Shown: positions 1-7,212 of the stretch, one piece after another | Position numbering within the stretch: the stretch's first letter is position 1 | How the letters are laid out: each line of letters starts with the position of its first letter | From: a virus | Reading direction: 5' to 3' (one strand) | DNA: 64,000 bases | IMG/VR virus record: IMGVR_UViG_3300042922_001475 | Span: 62,001 to 126,000 of that record | Notes under the pieces: model-generated | Database searches by the model: none | The model's input: the letters and a program-made list of their open reading frames with translations, nothing else | Told to the model about the DNA's origin: nothing | Program-made: the position numbers and the translations under genes

Positions 1-275
1 TCGAGAACAGGATCAACCCTGAGAAGAATAAGATGGAGTCACAACTCAAGATCACTGAACACCAGACTGCAGCTCAGAAGGAGATTGCTGAGGGTCAGCT
101 TGAAGTAGACAAAGAACGTAATGATGCTCAGCTCAAGCACCAGAAGGAAGTAGAGAAGATGAAGCAGCAGACTCAAATTAAGGTAGCTAAGCTTAAGCCT
201 AAGCCAGCTACTCCGAAGAAGTCAGCTACGAAGAAACTTACCGACTGGTTGACTGGAAAGGATAAAGAAGATTAA
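1..275 (+). CDS. C-terminal end of a larger protein, probably portal (partial)
   Basis: The reading frame is open to the left edge of the window, so the ATG at 33 is probably internal and this is the last ~91 codons of a longer gene. The visible part is very rich in Lys, Glu and Gln and is predicted to be a long charged helix or coiled coil. It ends in a Lys/Pro-rich stretch and a short amphipathic tail (KKLTDWLTGKDKED). Charged helical C-termini are common in phage portal proteins. The gene lies just before the protease, scaffold and capsid genes, where portals usually sit, and no other portal is seen in the window. The portal call is inference from position and composition only. A rho-independent terminator follows 5 bases after the stop. 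Confidence 0.45.
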   Translation, partial: ENRINPEKNKMESQLKITEHQTAAQKEIAEGQLEVDKERNDAQLKHQKEVEKMKQQTQIKVAKLKPKPATPKKSATKKLTDWLTGKDKED

Positions 276-280
276 AATAC

Positions 281-314
281 AAGAGTAGGTTGCATTGAAT
301 GCGCCTACTCTTTT
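281..314 (+). terminator. Rho-independent terminator after the probable portal gene
   Basis: A 9-bp stem (281-289 with 304-312, AAGAGTAGG / CCTACTCTT) encloses a loop that itself contains a short GCAT/ATGC pairing. A short T-run to 314 follows. It lies immediately downstream of the stop codon at 275 and would separate the left-edge operon from the next genes. Confidence 0.75.
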
Positions 315-319
315 ATGTT
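290..319 (+). promoter_or_regulatory. Candidate promoter for the 362 and 690 genes
   Basis: TTGCAT (290-295) is followed after 18 bases by TATGTT (314-319). The -35 hexamer matches the two stronger promoters at 972 and 21530, which also begin TTGCA. It is embedded in the loop and 3' arm of the preceding terminator. A short inverted repeat (TGTTAG/CTAACA, 316-332) overlaps the -10 and could be an operator. The -10 is weak, so this is tentative. Confidence 0.35.
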
Positions 320-361
320 AGGCTATCTAACATGTCCCATCTCCCATAAGAGGTAGCACCA

Positions 362-685
362 ATGCTAAGAACCCTTATCCTCCGTAGCAAGCTCAAGAAG
401 TACTATAAGCACATGATGCCTATAGCTCTAACAACAAACCAAGACTATAGTATTGTCTTTATTAGAAAGCTTAATCTACTAACCGTAGAGGTAGACTATC
501 TAGATGTAGACGCACACACCCTTCTGGCGAGTGGGACTATGTTTATTTCAGACATCCAGTCTGTAGGAGATATATCAGTAGACTCAGTGAAGCTAAGACT
601 ACTAAGGCAGAATCCGGATCTCATTATTGATGACGGTTGGGGCGAAGACGATAGCGTAGACTGTCCAGTAGAAGACGAGGACTAA
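362..685 (+). CDS. Unknown phage protein, acidic C-terminus (107 aa)
   Basis: Not recognised. The N-terminus is basic (repeated Arg and Lys in the first 17 residues). The middle has alternating hydrophobic segments typical of beta strands. The last 15 residues are strongly acidic and end in VEDED. The start is supported by AGAGG about nine bases upstream of the ATG. It lies between the probable portal gene and the protease/scaffold gene, four bases before the next gene, so it is probably co-transcribed with it. A head-assembly role is only a positional guess. Confidence 0.65.
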   Translation: MLRTLILRSKLKKYYKHMMPIALTTNQDYSIVFIRKLNLLTVEVDYLDVDAHTLLASGTMFISDIQSVGDISVDSVKLRLLRQNPDLIIDDGWGEDDSVDCPVEDED

Positions 686-689
686 CAAC

Positions 690-968
690 ATGGCCAAATC
701 AGACAATAATGATATGATCAGGGTCACCTTAAAGTCTTACAATGAACCAGCCACTAAACGTGTTCTAGAGAGCATAGAGAGGTTTGAGATTGAAGGCCAC
801 AGGGTTACTCTAACTCAGAACGAATACGATAAGGATCAGTCCTGTGATGTTATCGTAATTGAGGGACCCAAGTCGTCCCTACTAAAGCTAGCCCAATATA
901 TCGAGTCACTAGAGAAGCTGGCTAAGGACTGGGTCATCCCCGTCCAGCCTAAGAATAATATTGCGTAA
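690..968 (+). CDS. Unknown small phage protein (92 aa)
   Basis: Not recognised. The sequence alternates predicted strands and helices (MIRVTLKSY, ATKRVLESIERF, CDVIVIEG, SSLLKLAQYIESLEKL), which suggests a compact alpha/beta domain of the ferredoxin-like type; no catalytic motif is visible. It starts four bases after the 362-685 gene and is probably translated with it. It ends shortly before the promoter that serves the protease/scaffold gene. Confidence 0.65.
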   Translation: MAKSDNNDMIRVTLKSYNEPATKRVLESIERFEIEGHRVTLTQNEYDKDQSCDVIVIEGPKSSLLKLAQYIESLEKLAKDWVIPVQPKNNIA

Positions 969-971
969 ATC

Positions 972-1000
972 TTGCATACTTAAATATGGTATTGTATACT
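972..1000 (+). promoter_or_regulatory. Sigma70-like promoter for the head operon
   Basis: TTGCAT (972-977) and TATACT (995-1000) are separated by exactly 17 bases. They lie in the intergenic gap upstream of the protease/scaffold gene, leaving a leader of about 30 bases that contains GAAGGG ahead of the ATG at 1036. The -35 sequence is shared with the candidate promoters at 290 and 21530. Confidence 0.7.
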
Positions 1001-1035
1001 ATCGTAGTGTTATTTAAAGAAGGGTCTTACATCAC

Positions 1036-2442
1036 ATGATAACAACGCTTCGTATACCTATAGCCAGACTCGGTAGATGGTACCATCCCGTTTACAAGAA
1101 CGATAAGGGCGAACCAGTAGTAGAGTTTAATCAGGCAGACTTCGATTCCATGAAGAATGCCTTCAGAAATGATGACCGTGGTTACGAGCCTTATCTAACC
1201 TATGGTCACGTAAAGGCTCTATACGATAAGACTACTAACGATGGCTTCCCTATCGAGGGATACCTAACCAAGATGGAGCAGGTGGATGATGTTCTCTATG
1301 GAGAGTTCACCCCAACCAATCCTAAGGTAGTAGAGCTAGTTAAAGACGGTAAATACCGTTACGCCTCTGGTGAATTTATTAGGGGCTTGCCATCTAAGGC
1401 AAATGGTGATAGAGTAAGAGTGTTCCTGAAGGGCGTTGCCCTCACTAATACTCCATTCGTGCCTAACCTGCCACTCAATGCAGTTAAGCATGTATCAGAG
1501 GACACTAATGAAGAATATCTTCTTATGTCCGAATCAATAGAGCTAGGAGACAACGCCGTAATGACAGAGAATCAAGATAAGTTAACGTGCCCTACCTGCG
1601 ATCAAGCAGTAGAGGTTGGATGTACTCACAATGCGACTGAAGAGGTTGTGGTTGTAGAACGCCCAGAAAACACCGTACCGAATATGGTAGAAAATATAGA
1701 GGATGTTAAGGAAGTTAAGAACCTTCTCTCAGAGCTAGTGACTCTAGCCAAGAACTTCTTCACTAAGCCTGAGGCTACTGAGAAGACTGAAGAGATTGTT
1801 GAGACTCCTTCTAACGATTCATCACTTACCGAGGAAGCTGTAACACAGGATGCCCCTCAGGTAATCAATGAGGAGAATAATGTGGAAGACACTACCCCTG
1901 AGCTAAACCAGGAACTGCCTGTCGAGGAAGTTGTTGAGGTTGAAGCCCCTGTAGCAGTTGTAGAAGATGCACCTGTTGTTGAGGAGCCCACTGACCTAGA
2001 CGCTGCCAAGAAGGACCTAGAGGACAAGCTAGCTGCTCTTGAAGCAGAGAAGGCCGCTCTAGAGGCTGAGAAGGTTGCTCTATCTGAGAGAGTAAGTTCA
2101 TACGAGAATGAGAGACTTGCTGCTATCGCCGATGCTAAGGAGAGTCAACTCTCTGAACAAGTTAACGGTCTAGTAAGCGCCGGTCTCGCCCCTGCAGTTG
2201 CTGACAGAGTCAAGGCTCTAGTAAGTTCAACTTCAGATTCAGTAATCTCCCTTTCTGAGGGCGATGAAGTAAGTCTAGGTGATGCCGTACTAGATCTAGT
2301 CAAGGAGATTCTCAAGCCTGAGAACCGTATTGAACTAGAGCAAGTAGGTGCCACTGCTGACACTGCTACACTATCTGACGATGCTGGAGATCCTTGGGCA
2401 GCTACCCGCGCCAAGTACTCACAGCTTAGACAAACTAAGTAA
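1036..2442 (+). CDS. Mu I-like head maturation protease fused to scaffold (468 aa)
   Basis: The first ~150 residues match the Mu I-protein family of phage head proteases: the segment YRYASGEF (candidate nucleophile Ser111) and LKGVALTNTPFV (131-142) are characteristic. The rest is scaffold-like: a long acidic Glu/Val/Pro-rich region (~200-320), a strong heptad coiled coil (~320-372), and an acidic C-terminal domain that ends just before the capsid gene. In Mu the same gene encodes protease and, from an internal start, scaffold. A similar arrangement is plausible here but no internal start was proved. An oddity is a possible metal knuckle, Cys185-x2-Cys188-x7-Cys196-x-His198, at the protease/scaffold junction. 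It would cleave itself and head proteins during prohead maturation. It is transcribed from the promoter at 972. Confidence 0.82.
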   Translation: MITTLRIPIARLGRWYHPVYKNDKGEPVVEFNQADFDSMKNAFRNDDRGYEPYLTYGHVKALYDKTTNDGFPIEGYLTKMEQVDDVLYGEFTPTNPKVVELVKDGKYRYASGEFIRGLPSKANGDRVRVFLKGVALTNTPFVPNLPLNAVKHVSEDTNEEYLLMSESIELGDNAVMTENQDKLTCPTCDQAVEVGCTHNATEEVVVVERPENTVPNMVENIEDVKEVKNLLSELVTLAKNFFTKPEATEKTEEIVETPSNDSSLTEEAVTQDAPQVINEENNVEDTTPELNQELPVEEVVEVEAPVAVVEDAPVVEEPTDLDAAKKDLEDKLAALEAEKAALEAEKVALSERVSSYENERLAAIADAKESQLSEQVNGLVSAGLAPAVADRVKALVSSTSDSVISLSEGDEVSLGDAVLDLVKEILKPENRIELEQVGATADTATLSDDAGDPWAATRAKYSQLRQTK

Positions 2443-2470
2443 GTCTTGACTATAAGGAGACATAATTTAA

Positions 2471-3649
2471 ATGCCTAACGGACAAGGAAATCTAGTAAAC
2501 GGTCACTTTGATGCACCGTTTAGTATCAAGGAGCTTGGTGGTACTTTCCTAACTAAGCTAGCTGCAGAGATGGCGCAGCTTCAGGCTGACCCCCTAGGTC
2601 AGTTCCTACCTACCATCCTCACCCCTGAGGAGGACATCAGAGTTGAATGGCTAGTAGACTCACTCGCTCTAACGGGCGTTGTGAAGCCTGGTATGCCTAA
2701 CCCGCTCAACCACCAGGACAAGGCACGTAGCTTCAAGGTGGAGCCCGCTTACTTCCGTAAGGGTGACTTCATTGATATGAAGACTATCAACTACCTACGT
2801 CAGCCTGGTACTGTGGACAAGACTTGGGGTATGGGCCTAGTAGAGCGTCAGATGCGTATGCTAGTCGATCAGGCTAACATGATGATGACTGTTCTTCGTG
2901 CACAGCTATTCACCGGTGGTATCAACTACACCGACCCCCAGACCCAGGTAACTATTACCGCTGCTTCAGGCATCCCTGCTAACAACTACTTCACCATTGG
3001 CCAGGCCACAGGTGGTGGTTCAGGCAATGCTGACTTCCTCACCGCTGGTGGTGGTAAGCAGTGGACCGATCCTACTGCTAAGGTTCTAGACGATCTTCTA
3101 AAGATCAAGAACCGTCAGGAGCGTCGTAACTTCGCTAAGCCCACTCACCTCATCATGAACGGCGAGCTAATGGAAGTTCTAATGCGTAACGAGCAGATCC
3201 GTGAGTACCTACGTACTGACTCAGGTCTAGCTGATCGCTTCGGCTTCATCACTTTCGCTGATGGTGAGATCGCAACTCTATGCGGTATGAAGGTTGTTAA
3301 GTGCAACACCCTAGCTGACTTCCCTAAGGCTGATGGTTCATTCGGTTTCGATCGTAAGTACATCATCCAGCCTAACCAGGTCATCATGTTCACTGACAAG
3401 AACCCTCTCCTAGCTTCAGAGCCCCTCGGCTTCTCATACCTAACCAAGGGCGAACACCCCTACGGTGGAATGGGTATCTGGGTTGAGACTATGGATGCAA
3501 GGTACCGTGGTCCTCAGGCTGCTCCTGGTGTAGCAATGCAGATCGGCATGGCTGGTCTACCTTACTTCCAGCACCCTGCTTGGGTCAACGTACTAACCGT
3601 TGCAGAGCTAGCTAACGTATCCCTCCAGACTGGCGCTGACTACAAGTAA
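2471..3649 (+). CDS. Major capsid protein, gpE-like HK97 fold (392 aa)
   Basis: The sequence resembles the lambda gpE-type capsid family: an N-terminal extended arm, then an EWLVDSLALTGVV segment, a central helix (GMGLVERQMRMLVDQAN) followed by MMMTVLRAQLFTG, and a C-terminal domain. The length is usual for the family. Position directly after the protease/scaffold gene fits. The start follows AAGGAG (2454-2459). Codon choice is noticeably more uniform than in neighbouring genes (Arg as CGT, Asn as AAC), as expected for the most highly expressed virion protein. A hairpin lies between it and the next gene. Confidence 0.88.
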   Translation: MPNGQGNLVNGHFDAPFSIKELGGTFLTKLAAEMAQLQADPLGQFLPTILTPEEDIRVEWLVDSLALTGVVKPGMPNPLNHQDKARSFKVEPAYFRKGDFIDMKTINYLRQPGTVDKTWGMGLVERQMRMLVDQANMMMTVLRAQLFTGGINYTDPQTQVTITAASGIPANNYFTIGQATGGGSGNADFLTAGGGKQWTDPTAKVLDDLLKIKNRQERRNFAKPTHLIMNGELMEVLMRNEQIREYLRTDSGLADRFGFITFADGEIATLCGMKVVKCNTLADFPKADGSFGFDRKYIIQPNQVIMFTDKNPLLASEPLGFSYLTKGEHPYGGMGIWVETMDARYRGPQAAPGVAMQIGMAGLPYFQHPAWVNVLTVAELANVSLQTGADYK

Positions 3650-3657
3650 GAATTAAG

Positions 3658-3686
3658 ATAGAGGGGGTGGTAACCCCACCCTCTCA
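3658..3686 (+). other. Stem-loop downstream of the capsid gene
   Basis: AGAGGG...TGG pairs with CCA...CCCTCT, with a two-base bulge, nine bases after the capsid stop. No T-run follows; an AAGGAG ribosome site comes next. It more likely protects the abundant capsid mRNA or attenuates partially than terminates transcription. Confidence 0.45.
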
Positions 3687-3709
3687 CTTATAAGGAGAAT
3701 TAATTCAAA

Positions 3710-4138
3710 ATGGCTAAGTACCAAACTTGGGAGCTAACCCCTAACGAGATCATCGAAGGCCTAATGGTCACCGCTGCTGGCGCTGTAGTATCATACACTG
3801 CTGGTCGTGCACGTATCGATGGTAGAGTTGTTGAGGTTGCCGCTGGCACCGTTACTAATACTGTAACTGGCGCTACTCCCGTAGACCTAACCCTATACAT
3901 CAATCCTGATAAGGATTACGACGGTAACGTCCTAGCTCGTATCTCCTTCACCAAGGAGCCCGATCACTCACACACCAACATCAACGGCACCGTAGGTACA
4001 CGTTACTCACGTTCACTACCTATCGCTACTATGAAGACTGCTACAACCACAGCTAACATTGATACTACCACTATCAACAACAACGCTAAGGATCTATACG
4101 CTTCATTCACCAACACTCGTTCAGAGATGGGTAACTAG
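3710..4138 (+). CDS. Probable head decoration or head-fibre protein (142 aa)
   Basis: Not matched to a named family. It lies directly after the capsid gene, has a strong ribosome site (AAGGAG) and the same highly biased codon usage as the capsid gene, so it is probably an abundant structural protein. The sequence is rich in Thr, Val and Gly with alternating strand-like segments (AGAVVSYTAGRARIDGRVVE), typical of small beta-barrel or trimeric decoration proteins. The C-terminus is Asn/Thr-rich. Capsid-adjacent genes of this size often encode decoration proteins, which is the basis for the tentative call. Confidence 0.6.
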   Translation: MAKYQTWELTPNEIIEGLMVTAAGAVVSYTAGRARIDGRVVEVAAGTVTNTVTGATPVDLTLYINPDKDYDGNVLARISFTKEPDHSHTNINGTVGTRYSRSLPIATMKTATTTANIDTTTINNNAKDLYASFTNTRSEMGN

Positions 4139-4143
4139 TTCTA

Positions 4144-4386
4144 ATGGTTAAACTCATATCACTATTTCCTCACAAGGGAGATGATGATGTATTTTATCCA
4201 GCAGGCGCCCACAGAGTAGTACAGGATGCTGATGCTCCTTTCCTACTCCAAGAAGTAGCCAACCTCAAGTACTATGAGCTAATCGGCCCCGTAGTAGAAG
4301 AGAAGAAAGCTGCTCCTGTAGTGGACGAAGCACCTGTTGAGTCTGATGAAGCAGAAGTAGTAGAGAAGCCTAAGAAGAAGAAGTAA
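4144..4386 (+). CDS. Small head-associated protein with charged tail (80 aa)
   Basis: Not recognised. Residues 1-50 look like a small folded domain (MVKLISLFPHKGDDDVFYPAG). The last 30 residues are a low-complexity Glu/Val/Pro stretch that ends in a run of lysines (KPKKKK). It starts six bases after the preceding stop, so it is probably in the same transcript as the capsid genes. Similar short proteins often sit between capsid and connector genes, but no function can be assigned from the sequence. Confidence 0.6.
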   Translation: MVKLISLFPHKGDDDVFYPAGAHRVVQDADAPFLLQEVANLKYYELIGPVVEEKKAAPVVDEAPVESDEAEVVEKPKKKK

Positions 4387-4393
4387 ACTATGA

Positions 4394-4428
4394 GGGTATC
4401 CTGGGCTATAGTGTTCAGGGTACCCTTT
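4394..4428 (+). terminator. Possible rho-independent terminator after the head genes
   Basis: A 10-bp stem with one G-U pair (4394-4403 with 4416-4425, GGGTATCCTG / CAGGGTACCC) is followed by only three T residues. It lies eight bases after a stop codon and before the connector gene. Termination is probably partial. Confidence 0.5.
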
Positions 4429-4447
4429 AGTTATAGGATACATTACA

Positions 4448-6004
4448 ATGGCATTTGATTACACAACCGCCGTGACTATGACTAAGAGTCTATCCAGCCT
4501 CATTAGTGGTGTAGCAGATACTGAAGTTAGGGCAGCACTGGAGAACCATGCTGTACCTCGAATCAAGAGTTATCTGATGACAGCTACGAATACTGCTGGT
4601 CAGTATCTCTTCTACACAGCTCTATCTGACATGGCCGATCCAAGTATGGCTGGTCAGGTAGAAGCACTAGTAGACCTAGTTATGGATGAACCTATTGTAG
4701 CAGGCGCTGTAAGGCGTATAGCTGCTGCTTTTGCGTGTTCATGGGTTCTGATGAGTAACCTAGGTATTATTACCTCACAGCAAGCTATGGCTGAAACTCT
4801 TGAGAAGCAGGCTATGGCCGACCTCAAGAACCTAGCTAAGTCAGATGTTATTAGCAAGAGTATAGATAGTGCTCTACCTAAGTTTAGTGCCAATACCTCT
4901 GAAGTCTTTTACTTTGCCTTGGACATGGATCCTGCAACAGTAGACGTGACAGCTAAGACCGCCTCACCTTATGCAGGCGCTCAACAGGCAGGTAAGGTCA
5001 CAGCAATCATTAATGGGTTTGTCGTGCAAGCTGATATAGCTATTGGAGACACCCCTATCCAAATCGTTAACAAACTAGCCCTAGCTATTAACGCTGCACA
5101 GACTACTGGCTCGGTTAATGTTAGTGCTGCTCCTAGTGAGGGTCCTGAGGTATCAGCTATTAGGGTTTTCTCCGATACTGATCCCGTAACCAGTGAACCT
5201 CGAAACACACAAGTCACTTATATTTCCAATGTGACGTCCCTGAAGATCTATCCCTTCAAGTACGATAACGTTATAGACGTAGCTACCATCACTATCTATA
5301 TTACTCATGACAATACTGTTACCCCGACCCAACAGGATCCAGGTAACTTAGGTATTGTGTATGGACTATCCTCAGCTATCTCAGCGTTGAGTAAGAATGG
5401 TCCTTATGCAGTTGGTGTAGATCTCAAGACCGGTAAGACTACAGCACTAAGTTCAACCCAAAATACTGAGACAGGTGTAGTATCCGACTCCCTGTTCTTC
5501 CAAGGAACCACGGTAGTAGACGGCACGGTTAGATATTCTATCAATGACAGCGCTACTCAGATAGTGGATGTACCAGCAGGGACTACAGCACAAAGACTAG
5601 CAGAGATGCTTGCACAGGACCTTGCAGACAAAGCAGCCACCTTAAGAATCCTAGGAGCTGTTAGGCCTTCCACAAAGATTACTATTAACGGATCACCAGT
5701 AGACGCACCAGGGCTTACTGTTGTTGCTTTTGCTATAGACAGACTCATGTCCAAGATGGTCTTCACCCTGGTGTCAGTACCTCAAGGTATAACCTTTGGT
5801 GTAGTACCTCCCACACTTATTACCCTCGCTAACTTCGATGAGAGAACCAAGTCAGTAGTGGTCAATACTACTATAGGTACCGGAGGCTCTACAGGCACTC
5901 CTGCGCCTACTGTCCAAGCTCCTACAGGTAATGTACTAACATCAACCTATAAGCCCTCAGACAGACTTAAGATGCTTCTCGACCAGCGCAACACAGACTT
6001 CTAA
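4448..6004 (+). CDS. Virion protein, probable head-tail connector region (518 aa)
   Basis: No single family is recognised. Residues 1-150 are mainly helical. Two segments, about 175-230 (KVTAIINGFVVQADIAIGDT) and 345-395, resemble the small module seen in phage sheaths and flagellar hook proteins: a glycine-containing strand pair followed by an IxxKLAxAINA-type helix. One copy of the same kind of module is inserted in the sheath at 7213. The C-terminus has a Gly/Thr/Pro linker and a helical end. Position between head genes and sheath suggests a head-tail connector or tail-completion role. Its stop codon overlaps the next start (TAATG at 6002-6006), so translation is probably coupled. Confidence 0.6.
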   Translation: MAFDYTTAVTMTKSLSSLISGVADTEVRAALENHAVPRIKSYLMTATNTAGQYLFYTALSDMADPSMAGQVEALVDLVMDEPIVAGAVRRIAAAFACSWVLMSNLGIITSQQAMAETLEKQAMADLKNLAKSDVISKSIDSALPKFSANTSEVFYFALDMDPATVDVTAKTASPYAGAQQAGKVTAIINGFVVQADIAIGDTPIQIVNKLALAINAAQTTGSVNVSAAPSEGPEVSAIRVFSDTDPVTSEPRNTQVTYISNVTSLKIYPFKYDNVIDVATITIYITHDNTVTPTQQDPGNLGIVYGLSSAISALSKNGPYAVGVDLKTGKTTALSSTQNTETGVVSDSLFFQGTTVVDGTVRYSINDSATQIVDVPAGTTAQRLAEMLAQDLADKAATLRILGAVRPSTKITINGSPVDAPGLTVVAFAIDRLMSKMVFTLVSVPQGITFGVVPPTLITLANFDERTKSVVVNTTIGTGGSTGTPAPTVQAPTGNVLTSTYKPSDRLKMLLDQRNTDF

Positions 6005-7200
6005 TGAATCCATATATCGACTTAGATACCATCATCGAGCGAACATTTATTATGTTGGCTCAGCACCCAGAAATAAGACAACCTGTTATCAAGAACTCTG
6101 CAGGGGCCACCTTTAAGATAACCAGGTTTAGAGACCACGATGGGTTTGACGATAACCAGTCTGGTGCCACTCTATCAATCTTTCCATATAGCTATGGCAC
6201 TACCACTACTACCCAATCAGGTAATGCCGGTATTGTGTACGAGCCCTATCATGTAGGTTCTGGTACTGCTGAGCCTGCGTTTGATAGAGCTAGAGTACAC
6301 CTTATGGTAAAGATTTCATACCTAGGCCAGAATAGATCCACTGCCACCGAGAACCATGATGGGTTTGCTATTCAGGTTGTACGTAATGAAACTGAGAGGC
6401 TCTTACGTAAGTGGGCTGAGAAGCTAAGACAAATATTGCTTACAAAACCCATGAGCAATGTGTCAGGATTAGTTAGGAATTCAAACGTTAACTACATTGG
6501 ATACCCGACCACTGAATGGACTGGTAAGCAGGGCGAGAACGCCGTTCTACATAGTACTTACTTTGTATGGCAGCTAGAGCTTAACGCTCCCCGCAACTGG
6601 AAGACCTGGCCTATCTACAACCCCCTGGATGGTGTGAACACCTGGGACTATGTTGGAGTAGAGCTTAGGACTGGAACCCTAATCTATTTTGATTCGAGTA
6701 TAGACAAGCTAGTAAGCGTTGATGGTTTTAACATAGCCTCTACTCCAGCTCCTGCTAATATTCCCGTCAAGTGGAATCCTGTAGCTAAGAGATTCGAGAA
6801 TGCAAAGACCAGCGTTCCACTAACTGATCTTGAGCTAACAGACCCGGCAACCAGTAAACCCTGGATAGCCACTTATCTTAAGATCGTGGGCGTCATCAAG
6901 GCAGCGGGTAGCTTCAACAAGCTACAACAAAACCTATTCTGGAATACAACAACTTTAAGGCTAGAGCTAGCAGATGGAACCATTGTAACTGCTCTACCAG
7001 GAGAAGACGGAGTACTCGGTAATGGTGATGACATTGGTATTAGCTACGATCCTGACTCCGGTATTTTGTCCGTGACTTACCCTGGACAATCATCACGCCC
7101 AGTAAATACCATTACTGATCCCGTATACTTGTTAAACACCTCCAACGTTAATATCTACGATGCTAACGGTATGGTTCTCAGAGAATCCTTTAAACTGTAA
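6004..7200 (+). CDS. Probable neck or tail-completion protein (398 aa)
   Basis: Not matched to a named family with confidence. Residues 1-200 form a compact domain that begins with a helix (DLDTIIERTFIML) and has strands around RVHLMVKISYLG and STYFVWQLELNAPRNWK. The arrangement resembles tail-terminator or neck proteins encoded just before sheaths. The C-terminal half is a beta-rich extension (TLRLELADGTIV, DSGILSVTYPG) that may bind the head or decorate the neck. The start overlaps the upstream stop by one base. The next gene, the sheath, follows after 12 bases. The role is inferred from position. Confidence 0.55.
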   Translation: MNPYIDLDTIIERTFIMLAQHPEIRQPVIKNSAGATFKITRFRDHDGFDDNQSGATLSIFPYSYGTTTTTQSGNAGIVYEPYHVGSGTAEPAFDRARVHLMVKISYLGQNRSTATENHDGFAIQVVRNETERLLRKWAEKLRQILLTKPMSNVSGLVRNSNVNYIGYPTTEWTGKQGENAVLHSTYFVWQLELNAPRNWKTWPIYNPLDGVNTWDYVGVELRTGTLIYFDSSIDKLVSVDGFNIASTPAPANIPVKWNPVAKRFENAKTSVPLTDLELTDPATSKPWIATYLKIVGVIKAAGSFNKLQQNLFWNTTTLRLELADGTIVTALPGEDGVLGNGDDIGISYDPDSGILSVTYPGQSSRPVNTITDPVYLLNTSNVNIYDANGMVLRESFKL

Positions 7201-7212
7201 GAGGAGATATAA

